A DNA stretch of 64,000 nucleotides from Ga0077527 sp964486865 (GCA_964486865.1 CAZAOZ010000008.1:13743-77742); one strand, 5' to 3'. Counted from the stretch's first letter, positions 33,962-43,597 are shown. The notes: generated by a model from the letters alone, not told the origin. Numbers and translations are program-made.

Positions 33962-34953
33962 GCCGGCTCCTCCGTCGTCGCAAACAGTTCCGCGGGATAC
34001 GCCACCGCCGTGCCGAATTTGCCGACAACGATGCCCGCAGCGCGGTTGGCCACGCGGACGGCGTTCTCCAGATCCTCGCCTGCGGCCAGCATCACGCCGA
34101 TGGTGGCGATCACCGTGTCGCCGGCGCCGCTGACGTCATAGACTTCGCGCGCCAGCGCCGGAATGTGCAGGCGGCTGCCGCGACGGAACAGCGTCATGCC
34201 TTCTTCGCTGCGCGTCACCAGCACCCCGCCCAGACCCAGTTTCTGGCGCAGGCGCTGCACCTTCGCCGTCAACGCCTGTTCGCTGCTCCAGCCGCCGGTA
34301 ACCGCCCGCAATTCGGCACGATTCGGCGTCACCAGGGTTGCGCCACGGTACAGGGAATAGTCTTCGCCCTTGGGATCCACCAGCACCGGCTTGCCGGCGC
34401 GGCGGGCCAGTGCAATCATTTTTGCGATGTGCGCGAGCCCGCCCTTGCCGTAGTCGGACAGGATCACCACGTCGCAGGTTCCGAGCAGCCGCTGGAAATC
34501 CTTCAGCTTGGAGGCCAGCACTTCGTGACCGGGCAACGCTTCAAAATCGGCGCGCAGCAACTGCTGGCGCCGCCCGATGACGCGCAGCTTGACCGTGGTG
34601 GCCACTGTGGAGTCGGCATGCAGGCTCGCGGCAATCCGCTCCTGTTTCAGCAACCGGCGCAGCCGCCGCCCTGCTTCATCGCGCCCGATCACCGACAGCA
34701 GCGCGGTTTTTGCGCCGAGTGCCGCCGCATTGCGCGCGACGTTGGCGGCCCCGCCCGGCCGCTCCTCCACCCGGTCAACCTTGACCACCGGCACCGGCGC
34801 CTCGGGTGAAATCCGGCTCACCTCGCCAAACCAGTAACGGTCGAGCATGACATCGCCGACCACCAATACCCGGCCGCGGCGCATCTGCCGCACCAGCGCG
34901 GATGAACGCGGCAGCTCCGGCGCCGGTGTTGCTGCTGAACGTGTTTTTTTCAT
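33958..34953 (-). CDS. rfaE1: D-glycero-beta-D-manno-heptose-7-phosphate kinase
   Basis: This is the kinase half of HldE as a separate gene (331 residues). The ribokinase-like fold shows VVGDVMLDRYWFGEV, RPGGAANVARN, VDPKGEDYS and the catalytic DVSGAGDTV. The nucleotidyltransferase half (RfaE2) is not fused and not in the window. It overlaps hldD by ATGA. Context: LPS core heptose synthesis next to lapAB, which controls LPS levels. Confidence 0.95.
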   Translation of the reverse strand: MKKTRSAATPAPELPRSSALVRQMRRGRVLVVGDVMLDRYWFGEVSRISPEAPVPVVKVDRVEERPGGAANVARNAAALGAKTALLSVIGRDEAGRRLRRLLKQERIAASLHADSTVATTVKLRVIGRRQQLLRADFEALPGHEVLASKLKDFQRLLGTCDVVILSDYGKGGLAHIAKMIALARRAGKPVLVDPKGEDYSLYRGATLVTPNRAELRAVTGGWSSEQALTAKVQRLRQKLGLGGVLVTRSEEGMTLFRRGSRLHIPALAREVYDVSGAGDTVIATIGVMLAAGEDLENAVRVANRAAGIVVGKFGTAVAYPAELFATTEEPA

Positions 34954-34991
34954 CGGGCTATTTTACCGGTGACCTGTCGCAGGCGCGCGCT

Positions 34992-35699
34992 TCAGCGGCT
35001 GATTTGCGCATTGATGGCGCGCAGCACGGCCAGCGGATCGGCGGCGCGGGTAATCGGGCGGCCGATCACCAGATAGTCGGCGCCGTTGGCCACCGCCACC
35101 GCCGGCGTCACAATGCGTTTCTGGTCATCCTGTGCCGCATCGGCAAGACGGATACCCGGGGTCACCAGGCAGAACGCCGCGCCGCAGGCACGGCGCAGCG
35201 CCGGCGCTTCCTGCGCCGAACAGACCACGCCGTCCATGCCGCTGGCCGCGGCGAGCCGCGCCAGGCGCTCCGCCAGCGCCTGCGGCGCTTCGGCATGCCC
35301 CAGTTCGCGCAGATCTTCCGCGCCGAGACTGGTCAGCACCGTGACCGCGATCAGTTTGGGCCTGCGAGCCGCGCCGGACAGCGCCTCGCGCGCCGCCCGC
35401 ATCATCGCGCGCCCGCCGCCGGCATGCACGTTGATCATCCACACGCCGAGTCCGGCAGCCGCCTTGCACGCGGCCGCAACGGTGTTGGGTATGTCGTGGA
35501 ACTTGAGGTCGAGAAACACGCTGAAGCCGCGCCGGACCAGATCGTCCACCAGCGCGGGCCCCGCGGCGGTAAACAGCTCCTTGCCCACCTTGACCCGGCA
35601 CTGCGCAGGATCCAGCCGGCCCGCCATCGCCAGCGCTTCGGCGGCTGATGCGTAATCCAGCGCCACGATGACCCGCGGATCTTTGGTGTCGGCGCTCAT
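34992..35699 (-). CDS. pyrF: Orotidine 5'-phosphate decarboxylase
   Basis: The enzyme forms UMP in de novo pyrimidine synthesis. The 235-residue barrel shows the catalytic DLKFHDIPNTV motif, preceded by VKVGKELF, and a C-terminal VTPGIRLAD and DYLVIGRPIT phosphate-binding end, all of the E. coli type. Its start overlaps the lapB stop by four bases. Confidence 0.96.
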   Translation of the reverse strand: MSADTKDPRVIVALDYASAAEALAMAGRLDPAQCRVKVGKELFTAAGPALVDDLVRRGFSVFLDLKFHDIPNTVAAACKAAAGLGVWMINVHAGGGRAMMRAAREALSGAARRPKLIAVTVLTSLGAEDLRELGHAEAPQALAERLARLAAASGMDGVVCSAQEAPALRRACGAAFCLVTPGIRLADAAQDDQKRIVTPAVAVANGADYLVIGRPITRAADPLAVLRAINAQISR

Positions 35700-36871
35700 G
35701 CCGGTATACCTTTCTCTTCAGTGCGCCGCGGCGCGTAGGTTTCCCATTCCCCGCAGGCCGGGCAATGCCAGTAGAACTGGCGGGCGCGAAAACCGCAATG
35801 CTCGCACTTGTACATCGCCAGGCTGCGCGTATGCTGGTGTATCAACTGCTTGATCATCTCCAGGTCATGGCGGCGTTCGGCCGGCACATCGAGCAGTTGC
35901 GCTTCCAGCAGTTTGTCGAGACCGAGCAGCGTCGGGGTGCGCCGCACCTCGTCGCGCACCAGCCGGTAGGCCGCCGGCGCGCCGCTGGTCACCAGCAGTT
36001 CCTGATACACCAGGTCGAGCAGATCCAGCGACGGATATTTTTCGAGAAATCCGCGCAGCAGATTGAACCCTTCCTCGGCGCGCTCTTCGTTCCGGTAGGC
36101 AGTCAGCAGGCGTTCCGCCACCAGCGACAGATAGGCCGGATTCTGCGACTCGATGCGCTGCCACGCAGCAATGGCTGCCGGCTGGTTGCCGAGATCGCGC
36201 TCCAGGTCGCCGAGCAGCATATTGGCGCGCACGCACAGCCGGTGATGCGCCAATGCCTCGGCCAGATGCGGACGCGCCTCCGCAGGCCGCGACTGCATCA
36301 GTTCACGGGCGGCCATTTCACAGAAAAAATTGGCGATCTCTTTCTGGAAAGAGCGGCCGGTCAGGCCTTCGAGCTTTTCGGCGATACTGATGGCCTTGCG
36401 CCAGTCTTTCTCCTGCTCGTAGATCTCCAGCAGGAAACGCAATGCCGCTTCGGCATGCGGCGTGCCGTCAAGCTTCAGAAACAGTTCTTCCGCGCGGTCG
36501 AGCAGTCCGGCTTTCAGATAATCCTGCGCCAGCTCATTCAGCGCCTGCAGCTTCTGCTCCTGCGCGAGATCTTCGCGTTCCACCAGATTCTGGTGCATGC
36601 GTATCGCGCGCTCGACCTCGCCGCGACGGCGGAACAGGCTGCCCAGCGCAAAATGCAGCTCGACCGTCTGTGGGTTGACCTTGACGACCTCGATGAAGGC
36701 TTCGATCGCCTTGTCCGGCTGCTCATTGAGCAGGAAGTTGAGGCCCTTGAAATAGGACGACGGCAGCAGCCGCGACTCGGAAACGATCTGGCGGATATCG
36801 ACCCGCGCCGCCATCCAGCCCAGCGCAAAGAACAGCGGCAAGGCCAGCAACCACCACAGCTCAAGATCCAT
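35696..36871 (-). CDS. lapB: LPS assembly regulator LapB (YciM)
   Basis: LapB is an inner-membrane-anchored TPR protein that presents LpxC to FtsH and so limits LPS synthesis. The 391-residue protein has one N-terminal membrane helix (LWWLLALPLFFALGWMAAR), tetratricopeptide repeats from about residue 40 to 340 and a C-terminal rubredoxin-like metal site (CEHCGF and CPACGEW). It follows lapA by 12 bases. Confidence 0.95.
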   Translation of the reverse strand: MDLELWWLLALPLFFALGWMAARVDIRQIVSESRLLPSSYFKGLNFLLNEQPDKAIEAFIEVVKVNPQTVELHFALGSLFRRRGEVERAIRMHQNLVEREDLAQEQKLQALNELAQDYLKAGLLDRAEELFLKLDGTPHAEAALRFLLEIYEQEKDWRKAISIAEKLEGLTGRSFQKEIANFFCEMAARELMQSRPAEARPHLAEALAHHRLCVRANMLLGDLERDLGNQPAAIAAWQRIESQNPAYLSLVAERLLTAYRNEERAEEGFNLLRGFLEKYPSLDLLDLVYQELLVTSGAPAAYRLVRDEVRRTPTLLGLDKLLEAQLLDVPAERRHDLEMIKQLIHQHTRSLAMYKCEHCGFRARQFYWHCPACGEWETYAPRRTEEKGIPA

Positions 36872-36883
36872 GGCGACCGTCCG

Positions 36884-37183
36884 TCACAGCAGGTCTGCCG
36901 GCGGCATGTTTGCCGGGGCGGCGGATGCCGCAGGGGGACGGGCTGCGTCCAGTTCGCGCTTCAGCGCGGCGATCTCCCGGCGCAGGCGCAGCATCTGCAG
37001 CAGGCCGACCAGCACCCCGGCGACGGCGCCGATGCCCACCGTCACCAGCAGGACCAGCACCAGCGGCGCCTCCCAGCGGTAACCGAAGTAGTAACGCACC
37101 GTCACCGGATCCGTGTTCACCAGCGCGAAAGACAGGATCAGGATGAACAATGCCAGCTTGATGATCCACGACAGATATCGCAT
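36884..37183 (-). CDS. lapA: LapA family membrane protein
   Basis: The 99-residue protein has two membrane helices (about 4-24 and 42-62) and an R/K-rich, coiled tail, the layout of LapA (YciS), the partner of LapB. ATVRYY-type sequence DPVTVRYYFGYRWEAPL between the helices is the family hallmark. It lies between ihfB and lapB. Confidence 0.92.
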   Translation of the reverse strand: MRYLSWIIKLALFILILSFALVNTDPVTVRYYFGYRWEAPLVLVLLVTVGIGAVAGVLVGLLQMLRLRREIAALKRELDAARPPAASAAPANMPPADLL

Positions 37184-37274
37184 GGCACCTCGAGAATATC
37201 ACGCTCGTCGACTGCGGCAACAAAAAGGCGGCATGGCCAGAGCCATGCCGCCGGAAGGAACGATGCCTCGTTCG

Positions 37275-37559
37275 TTATTTCTTGATATCAACGCGTTCGC
37301 GCAGTTCCTTGCCCGCCTTGAAATGCGGCACATACTTTGCAGGAACCTGCACCCGCTCGCCTGACTTCGGGTTGCGCCCCGTGCGCGGCGGTCGGTAATT
37401 GAGTCCGAAGCTGCCAAAGCCGCGGATTTCGATGCGTTGCCCCTGTGACAGGCTTTTGCCCATCGCATCGAGAATCATCTTCACTGCCAGTTCGGCGTCC
37501 TTGGCGACAAGCTGTGGATAGCGTGCCGCCAGTTTCGCAATCAACTCCGACTTGGTCAT
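37275..37559 (-). CDS. ihfB: Integration host factor subunit beta
   Basis: IHF bends DNA at specific sites for transcription, recombination and replication control. The 94-residue protein is a standard HU/IHF fold with FGSFGLNYR and the intercalating proline loop GRNPKSGE. It directly follows rpsA by nine bases, the conserved order in proteobacteria. The alpha subunit gene is not in the window. Confidence 0.97.
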   Translation of the reverse strand: MTKSELIAKLAARYPQLVAKDAELAVKMILDAMGKSLSQGQRIEIRGFGSFGLNYRPPRTGRNPKSGERVQVPAKYVPHFKAGKELRERVDIKK

Positions 37560-37568
37560 GATGCTCCC

Positions 37569-39293
37569 TTATTGTTGAGTATTTGCCGTATCCAGCTTGG
37601 CCTTGAGCAGCGCACCCAGGTTGGTTGTCCCCGAGCTTGCCTGCTTGTCCGATGCCAGTTTCTGCATGGCGTCGGTATCTTCCGCAAGGTCTTTTGCCTT
37701 GATCGAAAGATTGATCGTGCGGTTCTTGCGGTCGATGTTGATGATCATCGCCGTCACTGAATCACCTTCCTTCAGCTTGGTACGGATATCCTCGACGCGG
37801 TCCCGCGAAACTTCGGACGCGCGCAGATAGCCTTCCATGTCGCCATCAAGCTGGATCACGGCGCCCTTGGCGTCGATGGACTTGACGGTGCCGGTGACCA
37901 TCGAGTTCTTGTCGTGGCCGCCGACGTAGTTGGTGAACGGATCGCCTTCCAGCTGCTTGATGCCCAGCGAGATGCGTTCGCGTTCGACGTCGATCGACAG
38001 CACCTGCGCCTCGACTTCTTCGCCCTTCTTGTAATTGCGCACGGCTTCTTCGCCAGGCGCATTCCAGGACAGGTCGGACAGGTGCACCAGGCCGTCGATG
38101 CCGCCGGCAAGCCCGATAAAGATGCCGAAGTCGGTAATCGACTTGATCTGGCCCTTTACCTTGTCGCCCTTCTTGGCGTTCATCGAGAACTCTTCCCACG
38201 GGTTCGCCATGCACTGCTTCATGCCGAGCGAAATACGGCGGCGCTCCTCGTCGATCTCGAGCACCATCACTTCGACTTCGTCACCCAGCTGCACGACTTT
38301 CGAGGGATGCACGTTCTTGTTGGTCCAGTCCATCTCCGAGACATGCACCAGGCCTTCGATGCCCGGCTCGATCTCGACGAACGCGCCGTAGTCGGTCAGG
38401 TTCGATACCTTGCCGAACAGGCGGGTGCTGGTCGGATAACGGCGCGACAGGCCGACCCACGGATCTTCGCCCAGCTGCTTCATGCCCAGCGAAACGCGAT
38501 TTTTTTCCTGGTCGAACTTGAGTACCTTGGCGGTGACTTCGTCGCCGACATTGAGCATCTCGGAAGGATGCTTGACCCGGCGCCAGGCCAGATCGGTGAT
38601 GTGCAGCAGGCCGTCGATGCCGCCGAGATCCACGAACGCGCCGTAATCGGTGATGTTCTTGACGATGCCCTTGACGGTTGCGCCTTCGCGCAGGTTTTCC
38701 AGCAGCTTCTGCCGCTCTTCACCCTGGCTCGCTTCGAGCACGGCGCGGCGCGAAACCACCACGTTGTTGCGCTTGCGGTCCAGCTTGATGACCTTGAATT
38801 CCATCTCTTTGTTTTCGTACGGCGTGGTGTCCTTCACCGGCCGCGTATCAACCAGCGAGCCCGGCAGGAATGCGCGGATGCCGTTGATCATCACCGTCAG
38901 CCCGCCTTTGACCTTGCCGCTGATCATGCCCGATACGATGCTGCCTTTCTCGAGAGCATCTTCGAGCTCGAGCCAGGCAGTGAGGCGCTTGGCCTTGTCG
39001 CGCGACAGGCGGGTTTCACCGTAACCGTCTTCGAGGGATTCGATGGCGACGCTGACAAAGTCACCGATGTTGACTTCAACCTGACCGCGTTCATTGTGGA
39101 ATTCCTCGGCCGGAACATAGCTTTCGGATTTGAGGCCGGCGTTGACCACCACGAAATTGTCATCCATGCGGATGACTTCAGCGGTGATGATTTCGCCAAT
39201 GCGCATTTCCTTGCGCAACAGGCTCTCTTCGAAAAGCGCAGCAAAGTTCTCGGTGACTTCCGTAACAGCGGTCTGGGGGGATGTTTTAATCAT
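37569..39293 (-). CDS. rpsA: 30S ribosomal protein S1
   Basis: S1 unfolds and holds mRNA on the 30S subunit. The 574-residue protein contains six S1 RNA-binding repeats (for example GATVKGIVKNITDYGAFV and GDKVKGQIKSITDFGIFI). The start at 39293 gives MIKTSPQTAVTEVTENFAALFEESL, the usual S1 opening. The frame stays open for 61 more codons upstream without family similarity. No strong Shine-Dalgarno is seen, as is common for rpsA, which S1 itself represses in E. coli. Confidence 0.97.
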   Translation of the reverse strand: MIKTSPQTAVTEVTENFAALFEESLLRKEMRIGEIITAEVIRMDDNFVVVNAGLKSESYVPAEEFHNERGQVEVNIGDFVSVAIESLEDGYGETRLSRDKAKRLTAWLELEDALEKGSIVSGMISGKVKGGLTVMINGIRAFLPGSLVDTRPVKDTTPYENKEMEFKVIKLDRKRNNVVVSRRAVLEASQGEERQKLLENLREGATVKGIVKNITDYGAFVDLGGIDGLLHITDLAWRRVKHPSEMLNVGDEVTAKVLKFDQEKNRVSLGMKQLGEDPWVGLSRRYPTSTRLFGKVSNLTDYGAFVEIEPGIEGLVHVSEMDWTNKNVHPSKVVQLGDEVEVMVLEIDEERRRISLGMKQCMANPWEEFSMNAKKGDKVKGQIKSITDFGIFIGLAGGIDGLVHLSDLSWNAPGEEAVRNYKKGEEVEAQVLSIDVERERISLGIKQLEGDPFTNYVGGHDKNSMVTGTVKSIDAKGAVIQLDGDMEGYLRASEVSRDRVEDIRTKLKEGDSVTAMIINIDRKNRTINLSIKAKDLAEDTDAMQKLASDKQASSGTTNLGALLKAKLDTANTQQ

Positions 39294-39385
39294 TGGAATC
39301 AGCAGGTTATCACACCCGTTGCAGAAACGGGAGTGGGGTTGAAAAACCACAGGCTTTGGCGGCCCATGGCGCCTTGTAACGCCAG

Positions 39386-40057
39386 TTATTGCAGTTTTCG
39401 GTATAAATCCAGCACTTTTGCAACCACCGTGCCCACCGGAATCCCGGTGGTGTCGATTTCGACCGCATCGATGCACTTCTTCAGGGGGGCCACGGTGCGC
39501 GTACTGTCACGCAGATCGCGGTCGCGGATGTCCTGCAAAAGGGTCGCCATACTAGCACCGAGCCCCTTTTCCATCAACTGCTTATAGCGTCTGCGGGCAC
39601 GTTCTTCGGCAGTGGCCGTGAGGTAGATTTTGAGCCGCGCATCGGGGAATACCACGGACCCCATGTCGCGGCCGTCAGCGACCAATCCCGGAGGGCGCCG
39701 GAAGCCTTTTTGCAGGGCCATCAGCGCCGAGCGCACGCCCGGCAGCGCAGCGACCCGGGAAGCCGCTGCTCCGGCTGCTTCGCCGCGTATGGCCTCGGAA
39801 ATATCACGCGTTCCGAGCAGCACCTGGTCTCCATTAAATTTAATATTTAAATTCAATGAGATACGGCTTACATCTAGCTCACTGTCGAGATTAAAACCCT
39901 GCTCCCCCGCCACCAATCCTGCCACGCGATACAGCGCACCGCTGTCGAGATAATGAAACCCCAGATGCTGCGCTACAGCAGCCGCGATCGTGCCCTTGCC
40001 CGATGCCGAAGGACCGTCGATGGCAATCACCGGCGGCGCATCTGCGGGCGCACTCAT
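39386..40057 (-). CDS. cmk: Cytidylate kinase
   Basis: CMK phosphorylates CMP and dCMP. The 223-residue protein has the P-loop GPSASGKGT, the DSGALYR substrate segment and the DGRDMGSVVFPDA motif with the NMP-binding arginine and aspartate. The start at 40057 overlaps the aroA stop (ATGA); the 19-codon longer reading lies inside aroA and is rejected. rpsA follows after 92 bases. Confidence 0.96.
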   Translation of the reverse strand: MSAPADAPPVIAIDGPSASGKGTIAAAVAQHLGFHYLDSGALYRVAGLVAGEQGFNLDSELDVSRISLNLNIKFNGDQVLLGTRDISEAIRGEAAGAAASRVAALPGVRSALMALQKGFRRPPGLVADGRDMGSVVFPDARLKIYLTATAEERARRRYKQLMEKGLGASMATLLQDIRDRDLRDSTRTVAPLKKCIDAVEIDTTGIPVGTVVAKVLDLYRKLQ

Positions 40058-41382
40058 GGCCGGGTAATCCCCGCCAGCACCTGAAAATAATCCGGAAATG
40101 TCTTGGCGACGCAATCCGGATCATTGATGCGCAGCGCGACGCCACCCAGCACCGCCAGCGAAAAGCACATCGCCATGCGGTGGTCATCATAGGTATCGAT
40201 GGCCGCCGGACGCCACTGCACCGGCGGCGTGATGCGCAGGTAGTCTGCCCCCTCTTCCACCAACGCGCCGAGTTTCACGAGTTCTGCCGCCATGGCGGCG
40301 ATGCGGTCGGTTTCCTTGACGCGCCAACTGGCAATGTTGCGCAGCGTGGTGGTGCCGTCGGCGAACAGCGCCGCCACGGCCAGCGTCATCGCCGCATCCG
40401 GTATGTGGTTGCAATCGAGATCCACGGCACGCAGCCTGCCGCGCCGCTGCGCATCCGCGCCGGCCGTCGCCTCGATCCAGTGCTCCCCCATGCTGACCGT
40501 CGCCCCCATCTGTTCCAGCGCTTCGGCAAACCGCACGTCGCCCTGCGTGCTGTTGCGTCCGACGCCCTCGACCCGCACCGGCCCGCCGCCGGTCAGGCCG
40601 CTGATCGCGCCGGCCGCCAGAAAATAGGAAGCAGCTGAGGCGTCGCCTTCAACAGCCAGCTCTCCCGGACTGACATAGCGCGCACCGGCCGGCACCATAA
40701 AGGATGTCCAGCCGTCGCGTTCGACCTGCACACCGAAGCGGCGCATCGCGCCCAGCGTGATTTCAACGTACGGCTTGGATATCAGTTCGCCCTCGACGCG
40801 CACCACGGTTTTAGAGCCCAGCAGCGGCAACGCCATCAGCAATCCGCTCAGATACTGGCTGGATACATCGCCGCGGATACTGACTGATCCAGTTGATTTG
40901 ATTGTGCCGGGATGGATGGCCAGCGGCGGAAAACCCGCAATGCCTGAATAATCAATGTGCGCGCCGAGCTGACGCAAGGCATCCACCAGATCGCCGATCG
41001 GCCGCTCGTGCATGCGCGCAACGCCGTCGATGCGGTATTCGCCGCCGCACAGCGCCAGCACCGCGGTCAGCGGCCGCACCGCGGTACCGGCATTGCCCAG
41101 AAACAAATCCGCCTGCTTGACCGGAAACGCACCGTTGACGCCATGAACGGCAATGGCGCGTTCGCCGACCCCCTCGCAACGCACACCCAGTGCGTGCAGC
41201 GCGGCCAGCATGTACTGCGTATCGTCGGCATCCAGCACTTCACGCAGCGTGGTCGTGCCTTGGGCAAGGGCGGCAAGCAGCAGCGTACGGTTGGAAATGC
41301 TTTTGGAGCCCGGCAGGCGCACCGTGCCGCGCACCCCACGGACCGGCTGCAGATCGAGATATTCGCGTTTCGCCACACTCAT
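40054..41382 (-). CDS. aroA: 3-phosphoshikimate 1-carboxyvinyltransferase (EPSP synthase)
   Basis: AroA joins phosphoenolpyruvate to shikimate 3-phosphate. The 442-residue protein shows LPGSKSISNRTLLLAALA, LFLGNAGTAVRPLTA and the catalytic DYDDHRMAM-type TYDDHRMAMCF. The glycine of GNAGTAVR is wild type, as in glyphosate-sensitive class I enzymes. It lies between tyrA and cmk in the conserved cluster, with a REP-like hairpin in the tyrA-aroA gap. Confidence 0.97.
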   Translation of the reverse strand: MSVAKREYLDLQPVRGVRGTVRLPGSKSISNRTLLLAALAQGTTTLREVLDADDTQYMLAALHALGVRCEGVGERAIAVHGVNGAFPVKQADLFLGNAGTAVRPLTAVLALCGGEYRIDGVARMHERPIGDLVDALRQLGAHIDYSGIAGFPPLAIHPGTIKSTGSVSIRGDVSSQYLSGLLMALPLLGSKTVVRVEGELISKPYVEITLGAMRRFGVQVERDGWTSFMVPAGARYVSPGELAVEGDASAASYFLAAGAISGLTGGGPVRVEGVGRNSTQGDVRFAEALEQMGATVSMGEHWIEATAGADAQRRGRLRAVDLDCNHIPDAAMTLAVAALFADGTTTLRNIASWRVKETDRIAAMAAELVKLGALVEEGADYLRITPPVQWRPAAIDTYDDHRMAMCFSLAVLGGVALRINDPDCVAKTFPDYFQVLAGITRP

Positions 41383-41419
41383 GTCAGTCGTACCTTACGC
41401 GCCTGACACAATGAACCCT

Positions 41420-41445
41420 CCCTCTCCCCGCTTGCGGGGAGAGGG
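41420..41445. repeat. REP-like perfect hairpin in the tyrA-aroA gap
   Basis: CCCTCTCCCCGC and GCGGGGAGAGGG form a 12-bp perfect stem with only two bases between them, followed by TTGGGGAGAGG, a direct copy of part of the right arm. This CCCTCTCCCC palindrome is a familiar dispersed intergenic repeat in proteobacteria. It has no U-run and so is not a classical terminator. Confidence 0.8.
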
Positions 41446-41488
41446 TTGGGGAGAGGGGCAGCGAAAAGGCCATGTTGTTACAACACTT

Positions 41489-42403
41489 TTAATCACGCTT
41501 AATCAGCCAGCGCGCCCGCGCCCGCTGCGCGGCGCTGAACATGGCTTCCAGCGCATCGCCGTCGCCGGCGGCCAGTGCGGCGCGCGCGGCCTCGAGTTCG
41601 CTGATGTAGCCATCGAGCAGCGGCACCAGCGCCGCGCGGTTGGCGGTGCAGATGTCACGCCACATTTCCGGTGAACTCCCGGCGATGCGCACGGTGTCGC
41701 GCAAACCGCCGCCGGAAAATCCCAGCAGCCGTTTGGCATCGCGCCGCTGCGCCAGCAGACTGACCAGCGCAAACGCCGCCACATGCGGCAAATGGCTGAC
41801 CGCGCCGAAAATTTCGTCGTGCTCCGCCGCCTGCAGGCGCACGATACGCGCGCCGCAGGCGGTCCAGGCCGCGCGCACCAGCCGCACCGCTGCCGCCTTC
41901 GTTTCGGCCTGCGGCACCAGGATCAGGTTGCGGTCGCGGAACAGTTCAGGAAATGCCGCCGCCGCGCCGCTGTGTTCATTACCCGCGATCGGGTGCGCCG
42001 GCACGAATTGCGCAAAATGCGACCCCAGATGGCGGCGCGCGGCGGCGATGACATCCTGCTTGGTGCTGCCGGCGTCGGTCACCACCGCGTGCGGCGGCAA
42101 CGCCGGCGCGATGCGCGCAAAAACGCCGGACATCTGTCCGACCGGCACGCCGACCAGCACCAGATCCGCATCGATCACGGCCCGTGCCGCATCAGTCTCG
42201 GCGCGGTCGATGATGCCGCGGCGCAGTGCCACCTGCAGATTTTTGCGGCTGCGGCCGACGCCGACCACCTGTTTGACGATGCGCGCCTTTTTCAGCGCGA
42301 GCGCAAACGAGCCGCCGATCAGGCCGACGCCGATGATGACGAGTTTATTGATGCGTAATTTGGCCGGCATGGGTTTTGGCATGGACATTCTGCGCAAGCT
42401 CAT
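41489..42403 (-). CDS. tyrA: Prephenate dehydrogenase
   Basis: The enzyme oxidatively decarboxylates prephenate to 4-hydroxyphenylpyruvate for tyrosine. The 304-residue protein has the NAD motif VIIGVGLIGGSFALALKK, the DAGSTK segment and FVPAHPIAGNEHSGAAAA with the catalytic histidine. Several ATG codons occur near the N-terminus (42403, 42388, 42382 and 42370), and AAGG is nearest the first, so the exact start is uncertain by up to 11 residues. Confidence 0.94.
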   Translation of the reverse strand: MSLRRMSMPKPMPAKLRINKLVIIGVGLIGGSFALALKKARIVKQVVGVGRSRKNLQVALRRGIIDRAETDAARAVIDADLVLVGVPVGQMSGVFARIAPALPPHAVVTDAGSTKQDVIAAARRHLGSHFAQFVPAHPIAGNEHSGAAAAFPELFRDRNLILVPQAETKAAAVRLVRAAWTACGARIVRLQAAEHDEIFGAVSHLPHVAAFALVSLLAQRRDAKRLLGFSGGGLRDTVRIAGSSPEMWRDICTANRAALVPLLDGYISELEAARAALAAGDGDALEAMFSAAQRARARWLIKRD

Positions 42404-42444
42404 TACCTTACTTGATTCCCGCGCCGACGCAACCGCGCAGATTT

Positions 42445-43545
42445 TTAAACAGCAAGCGCCCGTCGCAGCGCGTCCAGGAACCGCGCGTTCTCGGACTCGA
42501 GCCCGATCGACACCCGCAGATGATCCGGCATGCCGTAATTGGCAATGGGCCGCACGATGACGCCGGACTTCAGCATTTTCTGGAATACAGTCGCGGCGCC
42601 CGGCACCCTGAAGGTGACGAAATTGCCGTACGACGGAATATGCGCGAGCCCCTGCTGCTGCAGGCCGGCGACGATCTGCTGCATGCCGCGGCGGTTGAGT
42701 TCGTAGCTTTCGTGCATGAAAGCTTCGTCATCGAGCGCTGCCGCTGCCGCTGCCAGCGACAGGCTGTTGACGTTGAACGGCTGGCGCACGCGGTTCATCA
42801 GGTCGGCAACGCCGGGGGCGGCCAGCGCATAGCCCACGCGCAGGCCGGCCAGGCCATACACTTTGGAAAAGGTGCGGGTGATCACCAGATTAGGATATTT
42901 TTTCAGCCAGGCGATGCTGTCGTAGCGAAATTGCGGCTCCAGATACTCGTTGTAGGCCTCGTCGAGCACCATCAGCACGTGTGGCGGCAATCCTGCGATA
43001 AACGCCTCCAGCACTGCGCCGGGGATGTAAGTGCCGGTGGGATTGTTGGGATTGGCGACAAAAACAATGCGCGTCTCCGGCCGCACGGCGCGCGCCATCG
43101 CCGCCAGATCGTGGCCGTATTCGTGCGCCGGCACCGCAATGCCCTGCGCGCCCATCGCCTGCACTGCCAGCGGGTACACCGCAAAAGCATGCTGCGAATA
43201 AATCGCCGACAGGCCCGGCGTCAGGAATGAACGCGCCGCCAGTTCCAGCACATCATTGGAGCCGTTACCGAGCACGATACTTTCCGGGGCAACGCCAAAG
43301 CGCCGCGACAACGCCCGCTTCAGTTCAAAACCGTTGCCGTCGGGATAGCGCGCCAGACCGTCGAGCACCGCGCGTATCGCCCGCGCCGCCTTGGGGCTGA
43401 CGCCCAGCGGATTTTCGTTGGACGCCAGTTTGACGATGGTCGATTCTTCCAGCCCCAGCTCGCGCGCCAGTTCGGAAGTCGGCTTGCCCGGTTGATAGGG
43501 TGCTATGGCCCGGATGTACCCCGGTGCCAGGTCGCAGGCGCTCAT
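42445..43545 (-). CDS. hisC: Histidinol-phosphate aminotransferase
   Basis: This PLP aminotransferase works in histidine synthesis and often also on aromatic 2-oxo acids when placed in this cluster. The 366-residue protein has LASNENPLG, VFVANPNNPTGTYI and the PLP lysine in TFSKVYGLAGLRVGYA. It lies between pheA and tyrA, the usual betaproteobacterial order, which supports a role in phenylalanine and tyrosine transamination too. Confidence 0.94.
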   Translation of the reverse strand: MSACDLAPGYIRAIAPYQPGKPTSELARELGLEESTIVKLASNENPLGVSPKAARAIRAVLDGLARYPDGNGFELKRALSRRFGVAPESIVLGNGSNDVLELAARSFLTPGLSAIYSQHAFAVYPLAVQAMGAQGIAVPAHEYGHDLAAMARAVRPETRIVFVANPNNPTGTYIPGAVLEAFIAGLPPHVLMVLDEAYNEYLEPQFRYDSIAWLKKYPNLVITRTFSKVYGLAGLRVGYALAAPGVADLMNRVRQPFNVNSLSLAAAAAALDDEAFMHESYELNRRGMQQIVAGLQQQGLAHIPSYGNFVTFRVPGAATVFQKMLKSGVIVRPIANYGMPDHLRVSIGLESENARFLDALRRALAV

Positions 43546-43597
43546 GCTATTTTCTTTTTAAAAACAACGGCTTACTGTTATTTCTTGAAATGACTGC

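Noticed and set aside
37914..39587. 557-codon plus-strand ORF opposite rpsA
   Set aside because: Antisense to six S1 repeats, and its sequence is the mirrored repeat pattern of S1.
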